Assembly: GCA_038211615.1 (NCBI GenBank)
Contig: JBBQVL010000066.1
Span: 1-25,134, forward strand
DNA from: DASWJZ01 sp038211615
Lineage (GTDB): Bacteria; Pseudomonadota; Alphaproteobacteria; Rhizobiales; Afifellaceae
Length of the DNA stretch: 25,134 bases
Direction: 5' to 3'
Under the pieces are notes generated by a model. The model had not been told where the DNA came from. It saw nothing but the letters and a program-made list of their open reading frames with translations, and did not search any database. The position numbers and the translations under genes were made by a program. Shown here one piece after another: positions 1 through 7,380 of the stretch (positions are counted from its first letter, which is position 1; the number at the start of each line of letters is the position of its first letter).

Positions 1-830
1 AGCAGACCACCCATGCCCAGTGGCAAAACGCGGCCAAGGCCTGGAACGACTGGGGCGGCACGCTGAGCAGCTGGCTCGGCCCCGCCACCGAGACCATGCT
101 CGACATGGCGGCGGTCGGCCCCGGCGCCCGGGTGCTCGACATCGCCGCCGGCGCCGGCGAGCAGAGCCTGCGCGCGGCCGAACGCACCGGCACCGACGGC
201 TACGTGCTGGCCACCGACATCTCGTCCAACCTGCTGGCCTATGCGGCCGCCGCAGCCCAGGCCCAGGGCTATCCGCAGGTCGAGACCGGCGTCATGGACG
301 GCGAACAGATCCGGGTCGAACCGGCCAGCTTCGACGCCGCCATCTCGCGGGTCGGGCTGATCTATTTCCCCGATGCGCAGCGGGCGCTGGCCGGGGTCAT
401 GCAGGCGCTCAAGCCGGGCGGCCGATTCGCGACCATCGTCTATTCGACACCGCAGAACAACGCCTTCTTCTCGCTGCCGGTCTCCATCATCCGCGAGCGG
501 GCGAAGCTGCCGGCGCCGGCCCCGGGCCAGCCCGGACCGTTCAGCCTGGGCAGCCCGGGACGGCTGGCCCAGGTGCTGGCCGATGCCGGCTTTGTCGACG
601 TCGAGGAACGGGTGCTGGCGGCGCCGCTGCGCCTGCCCAGCGCGGCCGAGTGCGTGCGCTTCGAACGCGAATCCTTCGGCGCCCTGCACCAGATGCTGGC
701 CGCACTGGACGCCGACGCCCAGGACGCCACCTGGAAGGAGATCGAACTCGCGCTCCAGGGCTTCGAGACCGGGGACGGCTTCACCGGCCCCTGCGAGCTG
801 GTGGTCGCCGCCGGACGCCGCCCGCATTGA
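1..830 (+). CDS. Class I SAM-dependent methyltransferase (5' end cut by window)
   Basis: Transfers a methyl group from S-adenosylmethionine; the substrate cannot be read from the sequence. The frame is open back to base 3 with coding-like residues (QWQNAAKAWNDWGG, then LGPATETMLDMA), so the ATG at 96 is internal and the true start lies outside the window. The SAM-binding motif I is VLDIAAGAGEQSL, followed by an acidic ATDIS strand, then FDAAISRVGLIYFPD and LKPGGRFA. This order matches the UbiE/COG2226-type methyltransferases. At least 275 residues are present, and the stop is a TGA at 828-830. It is followed 39 bases later by the GFA-family gene on the same strand, possibly co-transcribed. 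No signal peptide or membrane segment is visible in the part present. The fold is clear; the specific reaction is unknown. Confidence 0.85.
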   Translation, partial: QTTHAQWQNAAKAWNDWGGTLSSWLGPATETMLDMAAVGPGARVLDIAAGAGEQSLRAAERTGTDGYVLATDISSNLLAYAAAAAQAQGYPQVETGVMDGEQIRVEPASFDAAISRVGLIYFPDAQRALAGVMQALKPGGRFATIVYSTPQNNAFFSLPVSIIRERAKLPAPAPGQPGPFSLGSPGRLAQVLADAGFVDVEERVLAAPLRLPSAAECVRFERESFGALHQMLAALDADAQDATWKEIELALQGFETGDGFTGPCELVVAAGRRPH

Positions 831-869
831 GCGCCCTCTTCCTTTTTTCAACCCGCAAGGAGAAATGTC

Positions 870-1304
870 ATGAACAACCCAACCACCCACTCGGGCCGCT
901 GTTTCTGCGGCGAAGTGCAGTTCACCGTGACCGGCGAGCCGGCCGCGATGGGCTACTGCCACTGCGACTCCTGCCGGCGCTGGTCGGCCGGCCCGGTCAA
1001 CGCCTTCACGCTCTGGCCGCCCGATGCCGTGAAGGTCACGAAGGGCGCCGACAAGATCGGCACCTACCACAAGACGGAAAACTCCTACCGCAAATGGTGC
1101 ACGGTCTGCGGCGGTCACATCATGACCGACCATCCCTCCTTCGGACTGGTCGACGTCTATGCGGCGACAATCCCGGACGTCGCCTTCAAACCGGGCGTGC
1201 ACGTTAACTACCAGGAGACCGTGCTGCCCATGAAAGACGGCCTGCCGAAGCAGAAGGATTTCCCGAAGGGACTCGGCGGAAGCGGGCAGCTTATCGCCGA
1301 ATGA
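870..1304 (+). CDS. GFA/CENP-V family zinc-binding protein
   Basis: A 144-residue protein of the GFA (glutathione-dependent formaldehyde-activating enzyme/CENP-V) family. These are small beta-rich zinc proteins; most have no proven reaction, so formaldehyde activation should not be assumed. The cysteine pattern is complete: C11-x-C13 in GRCFCGEVQF, C30-x-C32-xx-C35 in YCHCDSCRRW, and C77-xx-C80 in WCTVCGGH. The length is normal for the family. The start at 870 is supported by an AAGGAG ribosome-binding site about seven bases upstream. It lies 39 bases after the methyltransferase gene. A GC-rich hairpin follows its stop (1307-1329). It is probably cytoplasmic, as no signal peptide is visible. 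Confidence 0.88.
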   Translation: MNNPTTHSGRCFCGEVQFTVTGEPAAMGYCHCDSCRRWSAGPVNAFTLWPPDAVKVTKGADKIGTYHKTENSYRKWCTVCGGHIMTDHPSFGLVDVYAATIPDVAFKPGVHVNYQETVLPMKDGLPKQKDFPKGLGGSGQLIAE

Positions 1305-1306
1305 CA

Positions 1307-1329
1307 CGCCGGTTCGATTGAACCCGGCG
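1307..1329 (+). terminator. Possible hairpin after the GFA gene
   Basis: A short inverted repeat lies just after the GFA stop: CGCCGGTTC pairs with GAACCCGGCG around a GATT loop, with one bulged base. No run of T follows, so it is at best a weak or Rho-assisted terminator. It separates the first two genes from the lolA-like gene. Confidence 0.3.
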
Positions 1330-1341
1330 CGCCGGAAGCCA

Positions 1342-1369
1342 TTGTCTGGTCAAGAATTCCGACTATCTC
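1342..1369 (+). promoter_or_regulatory. Possible promoter of the lolA-like gene
   Basis: TTGTCT (1342-1347) and TATCTC (1364-1369) are separated by 16 bases and lie 23 bases before the lolA-like start codon. They partly match sigma-70 type -35 and -10 boxes. The match is weak, and it is suggested mainly because a hairpin upstream separates this gene from its neighbours. Confidence 0.22.
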
Positions 1370-1392
1370 AGCCGGACTTGAAGGAGAGAATC

Positions 1393-2031
1393 ATGCTTCC
1401 TGCCGGTTTCCGGCGCGCATTCATCGGCGCGGCGCTTGTCGTTTTCGCGCTGGCGCCCGGCGTGGCGAGCGCCCTGACGGACGAGGAGGCGGGAGTTCTC
1501 GCCGAGATCTCGGCCAAGCTTTCAGCCGTGCAGACGATGGACGGCGAATTCATCCAGTACAATCCGAACGGCGAGCAGATGCAGGGCAAGTTCTTCATCG
1601 CCCGCCCCGGCCGCGTGCGGTTCCAGTACGACCCGCCGACCACCATCAGCGTCATCGCCGACGGCAAGTCGGTGCTGGTCTTCGACAAGAAGCTGCAGAC
1701 CTATGACATCTGGCCGCTGTCACAGACCCCGCTGCGGCTGCTGCTCGAGGACAATTTGAACCTCGCCACCTCGGACAAGGTGACGCGGGTAGGCGTCGCG
1801 CCGGACCTGGTCGAGGTCGAGATGCGCGACGACACCCGCTTCAGCTCCGGGACGTTGAACCTCATCTTCGACCGCAAGACCTACGAGCTGCGCCAGTGGA
1901 CCGTCACCGACCAGCAGGGCCTGCAGACCATGGTGGCGCTCTACAATGTCGAGACCGGCAAGCAGCTCGCCTCCGATCTTTTCAAGATCGATTACGGCGC
2001 AGCCACCAACGCCGCGCGGGAGCAGCACTAG
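1393..2031 (+). CDS. lolA: LolA-like outer-membrane lipoprotein carrier protein
   Basis: A periplasmic chaperone that takes lipoproteins from the inner-membrane LolCDE complex towards the outer membrane. The ATG at 1393 is chosen because AAGGAG sits six bases upstream and a clean signal peptide follows: positive residues (FRR), a hydrophobic core (IGAALVVFALAPG), and an ASA cleavage site near residue 27. The mature part has the LolA pattern: MDGEFIQYNPNGEQMQGKFF, then RPGRVRFQYDPP, SVLVFDKKLQTYDIWPL, and LIFDRKTYELRQWTVTDQQG. At 212 residues it is of normal family length. An in-frame extension back to 1318 would bury the signal peptide and is rejected. In Rhizobiales lolA commonly precedes an xth gene, as it does here. 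Strong family call. Confidence 0.9.
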   Translation: MLPAGFRRAFIGAALVVFALAPGVASALTDEEAGVLAEISAKLSAVQTMDGEFIQYNPNGEQMQGKFFIARPGRVRFQYDPPTTISVIADGKSVLVFDKKLQTYDIWPLSQTPLRLLLEDNLNLATSDKVTRVGVAPDLVEVEMRDDTRFSSGTLNLIFDRKTYELRQWTVTDQQGLQTMVALYNVETGKQLASDLFKIDYGAATNAAREQH

Positions 2032-2336
2032 GCCGCTTCGGCCGCCGTTCTGGCCGCGACAATTCGGCGCTTCGTCAGGTTTCCGCCCCGGGACTTGAAA
2101 ACCCGATCCGACCTTCCCACGTTATCGCCAAGCGGAGAGGCAGCCCTGCGACACACGCCCCCCGTATCGTGGGGCACGCCGGCACCGGTTTCGGTGAACC
2201 CGCTGGCGCCCGGCCTGGAAACAGGCCGGGCGCTTTTCATTTGCGCGGCCGGTCCGCAGTTCCCGGCGCGGGCGGAGCTGGACTTTGCCGGCTTCGCTTG
2301 CGATCAACCTTCGCCCGCCGGTCCCTCCCCCGACCC
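2032..2336. other. 305-base gap between lolA and xth with several possible RNA hairpins
   Basis: No convincing coding region is seen here; long frames through it are unsupported by a start or by protein character. It holds GGCCG-CTT-CGGCC just after the lolA stop. At about 2156-2206 there is a GCCCC/GGGGC hairpin and then a hairpin with a CACCG/CGGTG tip. It ends in a perfect terminator at 2206-2237. It could be the 3' untranslated part of lolA mRNA or a small RNA of roughly 100 bases. No known RNA family was recognised. Confidence 0.4.
2206..2237 (+). terminator. Intrinsic (Rho-independent) terminator
   Basis: A perfect 12-bp stem: GCGCCCGGCCTG (2206-2217), a GAAA tetraloop (2218-2221), then CAGGCCGGGCGC (2222-2233), followed directly by TTTT. 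This is a textbook intrinsic terminator on the plus strand. It ends the lolA transcript or a small RNA and leaves xth to its own promoter within the next 100 bases. Confidence 0.85.
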
Positions 2337-3134
2337 ATGCCGTTTTCCGTCGCCACCTGGAACATCAACTCGGTCCGGCTCCGCATCGGGCTGGTGCGGC
2401 GGCTCCTCGCCGAGCAGCGGCCCGACGTCCTCTGCCTGCAGGAGACGAAGTGCCTGGACGCCAATTTCCCCCGAAAAGCCTTCCGCGAGGCGGGCTATCG
2501 GCACATGGCGATCCACGGGCAGAAGGGCTACCACGGCGTCGCCATCGTCTCCCGCCGCCCGCTCTACGCCGTCGACCGGCGGAGTTTCTGCGGCAAGGAG
2601 GATGCGCGCCACGTCGCCGCGACCTTCAACCATCGCGGCCGCCCGGTCACCGTCCACAATTTCTATATTCCCGCCGGTGGCGACGAGCCCGACCCGGAGA
2701 TCAATCCGAAATTTCACCACAAGCTCTCGTTCCTCGATGAGCTGCACGGCTGCATGGCGGCGCTCGCGACACCCGGCTCGATCCTCGTCGGCGATCTGAA
2801 CGTCGCGCCGCTCGAGACAGACGTCTGGTCGCACAAGCAGCTTCTCCGCGTGGTGAGCCACACGCCGCCGGAGACTGAGCGCTTCGAGAAGGCGCGCGTG
2901 GCCGGCGGCTGGGTCGACCTGATGCGCCAGTTCGTGCCACCGGAGGAAAAGCTCTTCACCTGGTGGAGCTACCGTTCGCCCGACTGGACGGTGAACGACC
3001 GCGGCCGCCGCCTCGACCACATCTGGGTCACGCCGGACCTCGCCCCGCAGGCGACATCGATGTCGGTGCTGAAGGCCGCCCGCTCCTGGGAGCGCCCCTC
3101 GGACCACGTCCCGGTGATCGCGACCTTTCAGTAG
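2337..3134 (+). CDS. xth: Exodeoxyribonuclease III family AP endonuclease/exonuclease
   Basis: A DNA repair nuclease of the exonuclease III/AP endonuclease family, which cuts at abasic sites and removes 3' blocks; magnesium-dependent and cytoplasmic. All active-site blocks are present over 265 residues: TWNINS near residue 9, QETK with Glu36, Tyr110 in HNFYIPAGG, GDLN with Asp153 and Asn155, RLDHIW near the C-terminus, and PSDHVP with Asp256-His257. The ATG at 2337 is chosen because MPFSVATWNINS is the usual family start. There is no clear Shine-Dalgarno. The frame is open far upstream, but that part is not protein-like and overlaps lolA. It is convergent with the next gene, 31 bases apart. 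Confidence 0.93.
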   Translation: MPFSVATWNINSVRLRIGLVRRLLAEQRPDVLCLQETKCLDANFPRKAFREAGYRHMAIHGQKGYHGVAIVSRRPLYAVDRRSFCGKEDARHVAATFNHRGRPVTVHNFYIPAGGDEPDPEINPKFHHKLSFLDELHGCMAALATPGSILVGDLNVAPLETDVWSHKQLLRVVSHTPPETERFEKARVAGGWVDLMRQFVPPEEKLFTWWSYRSPDWTVNDRGRRLDHIWVTPDLAPQATSMSVLKAARSWERPSDHVPVIATFQ

Positions 3135-3165
3135 ACGCGAGATGCCCCGTGCGAACGATGCCGCT

Positions 3166-5061
3166 TCAGGGCGACCCGTCGACGAGCTTGCCTTCCACCA
3201 GCTTGGTTCCGAGCATTACGCTCTGCGTCGAGGAGCTGGTCAGCGTCATGCGGTAGCCCTCCGGCACCTCAGTGAGGTTGTCGCGCTTGACGGGGATCGA
3301 GACCAGCTTGACGGAATTGGTGACATCATACAGCGCGCCGGCGGGGAGCGGAGCGAAGGTGACGCTCCCCGAGGGAAGCTGCGCCAGGCCGAAATCGGGG
3401 GGCGAGACACTGGGGCCCTGCGCCGCTTTCAGGATCGCCCACTTCACCGTCACCGCCTGATTCCCCTTGCCGAGGCGGATGATGTTGAAGTTGAGCGTCG
3501 TGGCCGTGCTCGTGGACCGCACACCAAGCGGATAGACGAAGACGAGCGACGCGGCGTTCCTGACCGATCCTTTACCGGCCCCGGCGTTCAGGAACCCAAG
3601 CACCCCCTTTCCGGCGGCGACCGACGGTGCGCGCGCGGCATTCTGCCCGGGGCTCGCCGTGCTCGGACTGCGGCCGGGGGAAGGTAGTCGACCTTCGTCA
3701 TCGGGCAGGTCGAGCCGATAGTCCGAAGGCGCGTAGCTCAGGGCGGTCTGGGTGAAGTCGGGATCGTTGTAGAAGCCGATATCGGGGCAATACGAGAAGG
3801 TCGCCGCGCGGAGCGAGCCGATAAGGCCGCCGAGACCGGCGGTGCCGTTGGTATAGGGAGCCGGGTGGTTGGCCTGCGCGACAGCGGGCGTCACCTTGCC
3901 TTGCTCGCCGATCGCCGCGACGCCGTTCATCGCGCCAAGATTGAGGACGGCGGACGCCGCGTCTCCGGCCGTCCCGAACCGCCCGTCGGGCCCGCGGTCG
4001 CCGCCGTCGCCGCCGTCTCCACCGTTCCCGATCGGCGAGGCGGTGAAGCGCTGCCAGGAGCTTGTGACGCTGCCGCCACCCGGGGGAACCCAGACGAATG
4101 ACGGCAGGATGCTGCGCTCGTAGCCCTGGTCGCCGCCCTCGCCTCCGGTGCCGCCCTGGCGGCCATCACCGCCCAGCCCGAAATACCCGCCTCTTGCAGC
4201 GATGGCCGTCGAGCCTTTTGCGACCAGCCACCCACCGAGCCTTCCGCCGAACGACACGTCGGTCAGCGTGAGCTTGCCGGTTGCTTCGTTCAGGATGGCT
4301 CCCGCGGCGCTGCCGCCCAGCCCCCCATCGCCGCCGCGTGCGCCGTCGCCGGAGAGCGCGCCCTTCCCGCCGTCCTGGATGATAAAATCATGATCCACCC
4401 AGAACTCGTCGCCGGAGCCAATTCCGTCGCCGCCGCGCCCACCGTACCCGCCCCACCCACCGCGGCCTCCATTTCCCCCAGCACCGGCGACGGCGTAGCC
4501 GTTGGCGAGCCCGAGGCGGACGAGGTGCAGCGTGCCGAAATTGTGGATGATACCGGCGGCGCTCTCGCCACGGGTTCCGTTCTTTCCGGGCGTGCCATTC
4601 CCGCCAGGGTTGCCATCCGTCGGCGGCGTCACCGTGTCCCCGACGACCTTGCCCGCGACACCTGAGAAGCCCTGGGCCCCGTCGACCCCTGAGGCGCCGG
4701 CCGTGCCCGAATGCCCGACGCCGTTGCCGTAGACGAAATCGACCCCGATGACGGTCACGTCCGAGCCCTGGCGGATGATCAGCTTCTCGGCGTAGCCATT
4801 GTAAAGCACCACGTCCGCGAGACCGTCTTTGTTGGCGTCGCCGTCGATGGTGAGGGCGCCCCGCGCGCGCACTTCAAGCGCCGACTTCAGAAGCTGGTAG
4901 CCGAGCCCACTTCCCTTGAAGGTGATGATATGCGGCCGCGAATCCGTATTGGCGGCGGCGATTGCCTCGCGCAGGCTGAGCTTGCCGTCGTTCGCGACCA
5001 CGGTGTCGTCCGCGGTGTTCACGACAAGCGTCACCACGGTGGCGGCGAGGATGGAGAGCAT
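3166..5061 (-). CDS. CSLREA / glycine-rich beta-helix / Calx-beta surface-type protein
   Basis: A 631-residue protein of unknown function that looks extracellular or surface-exposed. Residues about 9-50 match the CSLREA-type start (VVTLVVNTADDT, then SLREAIAAANTD). Residues 70-112 look like the start of a right-handed beta-helix. Residues about 112-380 are very rich in glycine, with collagen-like stretches (GNPGGNGTPGKNG) and beta-helix-like rungs (AAGIIHNFGTLHLVRL, AAGAILNEATGKLTLTDV). Residues about 503-630 resemble a Calx-beta domain (FNIIRLGKGNQAVTVKW, GSVTFAPLP, LTEVPEGYRMTLTSS), a known calcium-binding fold. The only ATG start, at 5061, leaves just a short hydrophobic segment and has no good ribosome-binding site. 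An in-frame stop lies at 5128-5130, so a normal signal peptide seems to be missing. Not recognised as a named gene. Confidence 0.75.
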   Translation of the reverse strand: MLSILAATVVTLVVNTADDTVVANDGKLSLREAIAAANTDSRPHIITFKGSGLGYQLLKSALEVRARGALTIDGDANKDGLADVVLYNGYAEKLIIRQGSDVTVIGVDFVYGNGVGHSGTAGASGVDGAQGFSGVAGKVVGDTVTPPTDGNPGGNGTPGKNGTRGESAAGIIHNFGTLHLVRLGLANGYAVAGAGGNGGRGGWGGYGGRGGDGIGSGDEFWVDHDFIIQDGGKGALSGDGARGGDGGLGGSAAGAILNEATGKLTLTDVSFGGRLGGWLVAKGSTAIAARGGYFGLGGDGRQGGTGGEGGDQGYERSILPSFVWVPPGGGSVTSSWQRFTASPIGNGGDGGDGGDRGPDGRFGTAGDAASAVLNLGAMNGVAAIGEQGKVTPAVAQANHPAPYTNGTAGLGGLIGSLRAATFSYCPDIGFYNDPDFTQTALSYAPSDYRLDLPDDEGRLPSPGRSPSTASPGQNAARAPSVAAGKGVLGFLNAGAGKGSVRNAASLVFVYPLGVRSTSTATTLNFNIIRLGKGNQAVTVKWAILKAAQGPSVSPPDFGLAQLPSGSVTFAPLPAGALYDVTNSVKLVSIPVKRDNLTEVPEGYRMTLTSSSTQSVMLGTKLVEGKLVDGSP

Positions 5062-5087
5062 GGAGAATTCCCGAAGGGCTCGGACCC

Positions 5088-5102
5088 GGCGCCTCTGGCG
5101 CC
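5088..5102 (-). other. Hairpin upstream of the CSLREA-protein gene
   Basis: GGCGCC, a three-base loop and GGCGCC form a perfect 6-bp hairpin 26-40 bases upstream of the start codon. The 168-base gap (5062-5229) holds no clear promoter or Shine-Dalgarno, so this could be a 3' end for the preceding operon or a leader structure. Its role is unknown. Confidence 0.3.
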
Positions 5103-5229
5103 AAGCGAAGTGGACAGGCGCGAAAATCTAGTCGGCGAAATCTCGGGTGTCTACTTTCCGCCAATTGTGATTCGATGCCTGTATTCCGCTCCTGGCAACG
5201 GTGGCGCAGCAGGTTCCGCTGGCGCGATG

Positions 5230-5727
5230 CTACCCGAGCGACGCGTCGATCTCCTTCAGGCGCTGGCCCACGGCCTGGAATTCCGACGCGACGTGGATCA
5301 CGTGCCGCGCCAGGCGCGATCTGAGGGTCCGCGCGATTTCCGGATGATCCTGCAGGACGCGGCGGAACATCAGCTTGCGAATCTGCAAGACGCGGGTGCG
5401 AGTCTCCACCCGGACCGATTCGATCGCGCGCGAATCGAGGATCAGCGCCCGCTCGCCGAGGATGACTCCCGGGCCGATGTCGCGCTTGATGATCTTGTCG
5501 GTGCCCTTCACCTTGTGCTCGCCTTTCAGCGTGCCGGTGACGATCACGTAGGAGGAGTGCAGGAGCTGCCCCTCGTCGAAGAGCAGCAGCTTCTCCGGCA
5601 GCGAGCGGCTTTCCGCCGAGAACGCGATCAGCTTCAGATGCTCGTCGGAGAAACCGGCGAAGAAGGGAACCGTGTGCAGCACCTCGACATCGGCATCGAG
5701 CGTCTGCGACGTGGGATTCAGCGCCAT
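5230..5727 (-). CDS. Cyclic-nucleotide-binding domain protein without DNA-binding domain
   Basis: A 165-residue protein made almost wholly of one CRP/PKA-regulatory-type nucleotide-binding domain: VPFFAGFSDEHLKLIAF, then PEKLLLFDEGQLLHSSYVIVTGTLKG, GPGVILGERALILDSRAIESVRVETRTRVLQI, and a helical C-terminus. The helix-turn-helix of CRP/FNR proteins is absent, so it should act by protein contact. It starts four bases after the stop of the response-regulator gene, so the two are almost certainly co-transcribed. The same pairing is known in Brucella, where otpR (cenR) is next to a gene annotated as a cAMP-dependent protein kinase regulatory subunit. The ligand and partner are unknown; a link to the neighbouring regulator is inferred from position. 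Confidence 0.85.
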   Translation of the reverse strand: MALNPTSQTLDADVEVLHTVPFFAGFSDEHLKLIAFSAESRSLPEKLLLFDEGQLLHSSYVIVTGTLKGEHKVKGTDKIIKRDIGPGVILGERALILDSRAIESVRVETRTRVLQIRKLMFRRVLQDHPEIARTLRSRLARHVIHVASEFQAVGQRLKEIDASLG

Positions 5728-5731
5728 TTTG

Positions 5732-6415
5732 CTACCGTGCCAGCTTGTACCCGCCCGATTCGGTGATCAGAAGCTCGGCGTGCGAGGGGTCGCGCTCGAT
5801 CTTCTGTCGCAGGCGGTAGATGTGCGTTTCCAGCGTATGCGTGGTGACGCCGGAATTGTAGCCCCAAACCTCCGACAGGAGAACTTCGCGTGTGACGATC
5901 CGGTCGCCGGCGCGATAGAGATATTTCAGGATCGCCGTCTCCTTCTCCGTCAGCCGGATTTTTCCGCCGGCGCCGTCGAGCAGCATCTTGGCGGCCGGGC
6001 GGAAGGTGTAGCGCCCGATCGAGAAGGTCGCGTCCTCGCTCTGCTCGTGCTGGCGCAGATGCGCGCGGATGCGCGCCAGGAGCACCGCGAAGCGGAACGG
6101 CTTCACCACGTAGTCGTTGGCGCCCGCCTCCAGCCCGAGGATGGTGTCGGAATCGGTGTCGTGGCCGGTGAGCATGATGATCGGCGCGCGCACGCCGCTC
6201 TTGCGCAGCAGCTTGACCGCCTCGCGCCCGTCCATGTCGGGCAGGCCGACATCCATGACGATGAGGTCGATATGGGCTTCGCGCGCCGCCTGCAGGCCGC
6301 TCGTCGCGGTCTTCGCGTGGGTCAGCTCGAACTCGTCGTAAAGGGAAAGCTGTTCGATCAGGGCCTCGCTCAGATCGGCGTCGTCGTCGACGATCAGGAT
6401 CTTGCGGGATGTCAT
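5732..6415 (-). CDS. cenR: OmpR/PhoB-type response regulator, CenR/OtpR-like
   Basis: A two-component response regulator of 227 residues. The receiver domain (1-120) has the acidic cluster Asp10-Asp11, phospho-acceptor Asp55 (VMDVGLPDMDG), Thr83 and Lys105 (VKPFR). The C-terminal winged helix (about 130-227) ends with THTLETHIYRLRQKIE and LITESGGYKLAR, typical of OmpR-family DNA binding. Together with the downstream cyclic-nucleotide-binding gene and the divergent L,D-transpeptidase, this fits the CenR (Caulobacter) / OtpR (Brucella) envelope regulators. No histidine kinase is encoded nearby, so the partner is elsewhere. The family is certain; the ortholog name rests on context and remembered sequence similarity. 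Confidence 0.92.
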   Translation of the reverse strand: MTSRKILIVDDDADLSEALIEQLSLYDEFELTHAKTATSGLQAAREAHIDLIVMDVGLPDMDGREAVKLLRKSGVRAPIIMLTGHDTDSDTILGLEAGANDYVVKPFRFAVLLARIRAHLRQHEQSEDATFSIGRYTFRPAAKMLLDGAGGKIRLTEKETAILKYLYRAGDRIVTREVLLSEVWGYNSGVTTHTLETHIYRLRQKIERDPSHAELLITESGGYKLAR

Positions 6416-6564
6416 CGGGGTCTCTCAAATCTCGCTGCGGGAAGTCTAGGCTAGAGCGTCGCCGGGTGCCACACCCCCACGGCGACCGGATGGAAGGCCG
6501 GTCAGGCATGACCGGCCAGGCGGGGCCCAGTGGACAGAGCCCCGTGAATTAGCGAAGGAGCGTC
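6416..6564. promoter_or_regulatory. Divergent regulatory region with three inverted repeats
   Basis: This 149-base gap separates the divergent regulator and L,D-transpeptidase genes and must hold both promoters. It contains GTCGCCG (6458-6464) with CGGCGAC (6480-6486), a perfect 9-bp hairpin GGCCGGTCA-GGCA-TGACCGGCC (6496-6517), and CGGGGC (6521-6526) with GCCCCG (6539-6544). None is followed by a T-run. They could be operator sites or leader RNA structure of the transpeptidase mRNA. No clear -35/-10 pair was found. Confidence 0.4.
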
Positions 6565-7152
6565 ATGCAGTACCGTAGGAGGAAACAGCGGCCCGATTTG
6601 GCAAGCGATTTGCGCGATATCACGGTATTTTCATCGCCGCGTGAACCGCATCGCGGCCTGATCCGCTGCGGCCAGCTTGCTCTGCCCTGCGCGCTCGGAC
6701 GAAGCGGCGTCACGCACATGAAGCGCGAGGGCGACGGCGCCACTCCGGCCGGGCGGCACCGGCTGCTGTCGCTCATCGTGCGGCCCGACAGGCAGCGGCC
6801 ACGCTCGGCGATCTCCATGCGCGCCCTTCGCCGCAACGACGGCTGGTGCGAGGATCCCCGCCACGGGAGCTACAATCGCCCGATCCGCCTCCCCTCCTCC
6901 GCCGGCCACGAGACGATGTGGCGCGAGGACGCTCTCTACGACGTCGTCGGCGTGCTGGACTGGAACCTCTCGCCGCGCATCAGCCGGCGCGGCAGCGCCA
7001 TTTTCCTCCACCTCGCCCGCCCCGGCTATCGGCCGACGGCCGGCTGCATCGCGCTCAGCCGCCGCGATCTCCTGCTGCTGCTGCGCGCCGCCGGACCGCA
7101 CCCGCGGTTCCTGGTCGGCGCGAAGCCGCACAGGAAGCGGACGGGCGGCTGA
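6565..7152 (+). CDS. L,D-transpeptidase (YkuD fold) family protein
   Basis: A 195-residue protein of the YkuD/ErfK L,D-transpeptidase fold. These enzymes make 3-3 peptidoglycan crosslinks or attach proteins to peptidoglycan. The catalytic pattern is visible as FLHLARPGYRPTAGCIALS, with His149 and nucleophile Cys161. The usual S/T-x-GC-x-R ends in Ala-Leu here (TAGCIAL), a variant known in alphaproteobacterial members. The N-terminal part includes GVTHMKREGDGATPAGRH, which typically sits near the substrate. GAAGGAG lies just upstream of the ATG at 6565. No signal peptide is visible in front of the domain, so export is not explained by the sequence. It is divergent from the CenR-like regulator, which fits an envelope role. 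Substrate unknown. Confidence 0.85.
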   Translation: MQYRRRKQRPDLASDLRDITVFSSPREPHRGLIRCGQLALPCALGRSGVTHMKREGDGATPAGRHRLLSLIVRPDRQRPRSAISMRALRRNDGWCEDPRHGSYNRPIRLPSSAGHETMWREDALYDVVGVLDWNLSPRISRRGSAIFLHLARPGYRPTAGCIALSRRDLLLLLRAAGPHPRFLVGAKPHRKRTGG

Positions 7153-7170
7153 ACCGCCCGGAAACCGGGC
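7142..7170 (+). terminator. Two overlapping hairpins at the end of the L,D-transpeptidase gene
   Basis: CGGGCGG (7142-7148) pairs with CCGCCCG (7154-7160) across the stop codon. GCCCGG (7156-7161) pairs with CCGGGC (7165-7170) around AAA. The two share bases, so only one can form at a time. No T-run follows, so intrinsic termination is not clear. The rest of the gap to 7380 shows no gene that I can support. Confidence 0.3.
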
Positions 7171-7380
7171 TGCGGAGCCGGAATCCCCTCACCTCTGCTC
7201 TCGGCGGACGTTGCAGCAATGTTTCCTCGCGGCGGGCGGAGGAAACCATTTCGCATTTTCTTGAAGCCATTTGATGCACCGGACGAAAACCGTCGGCAAC
7301 GGTCCGGTCGTTTACTCAGTCGCATCAACCGGGCAGTTCACGGGCTTCTCCCGGGGCCCACAACGGAGATGGAGAGTGTC

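Noticed and set aside
1896..2336. In-frame upstream extension of the exonuclease III gene
   Set aside because: It overlaps lolA and crosses the intrinsic terminator, the residues are not protein-like, and the family starts at MPFSVATWNINS (2337).
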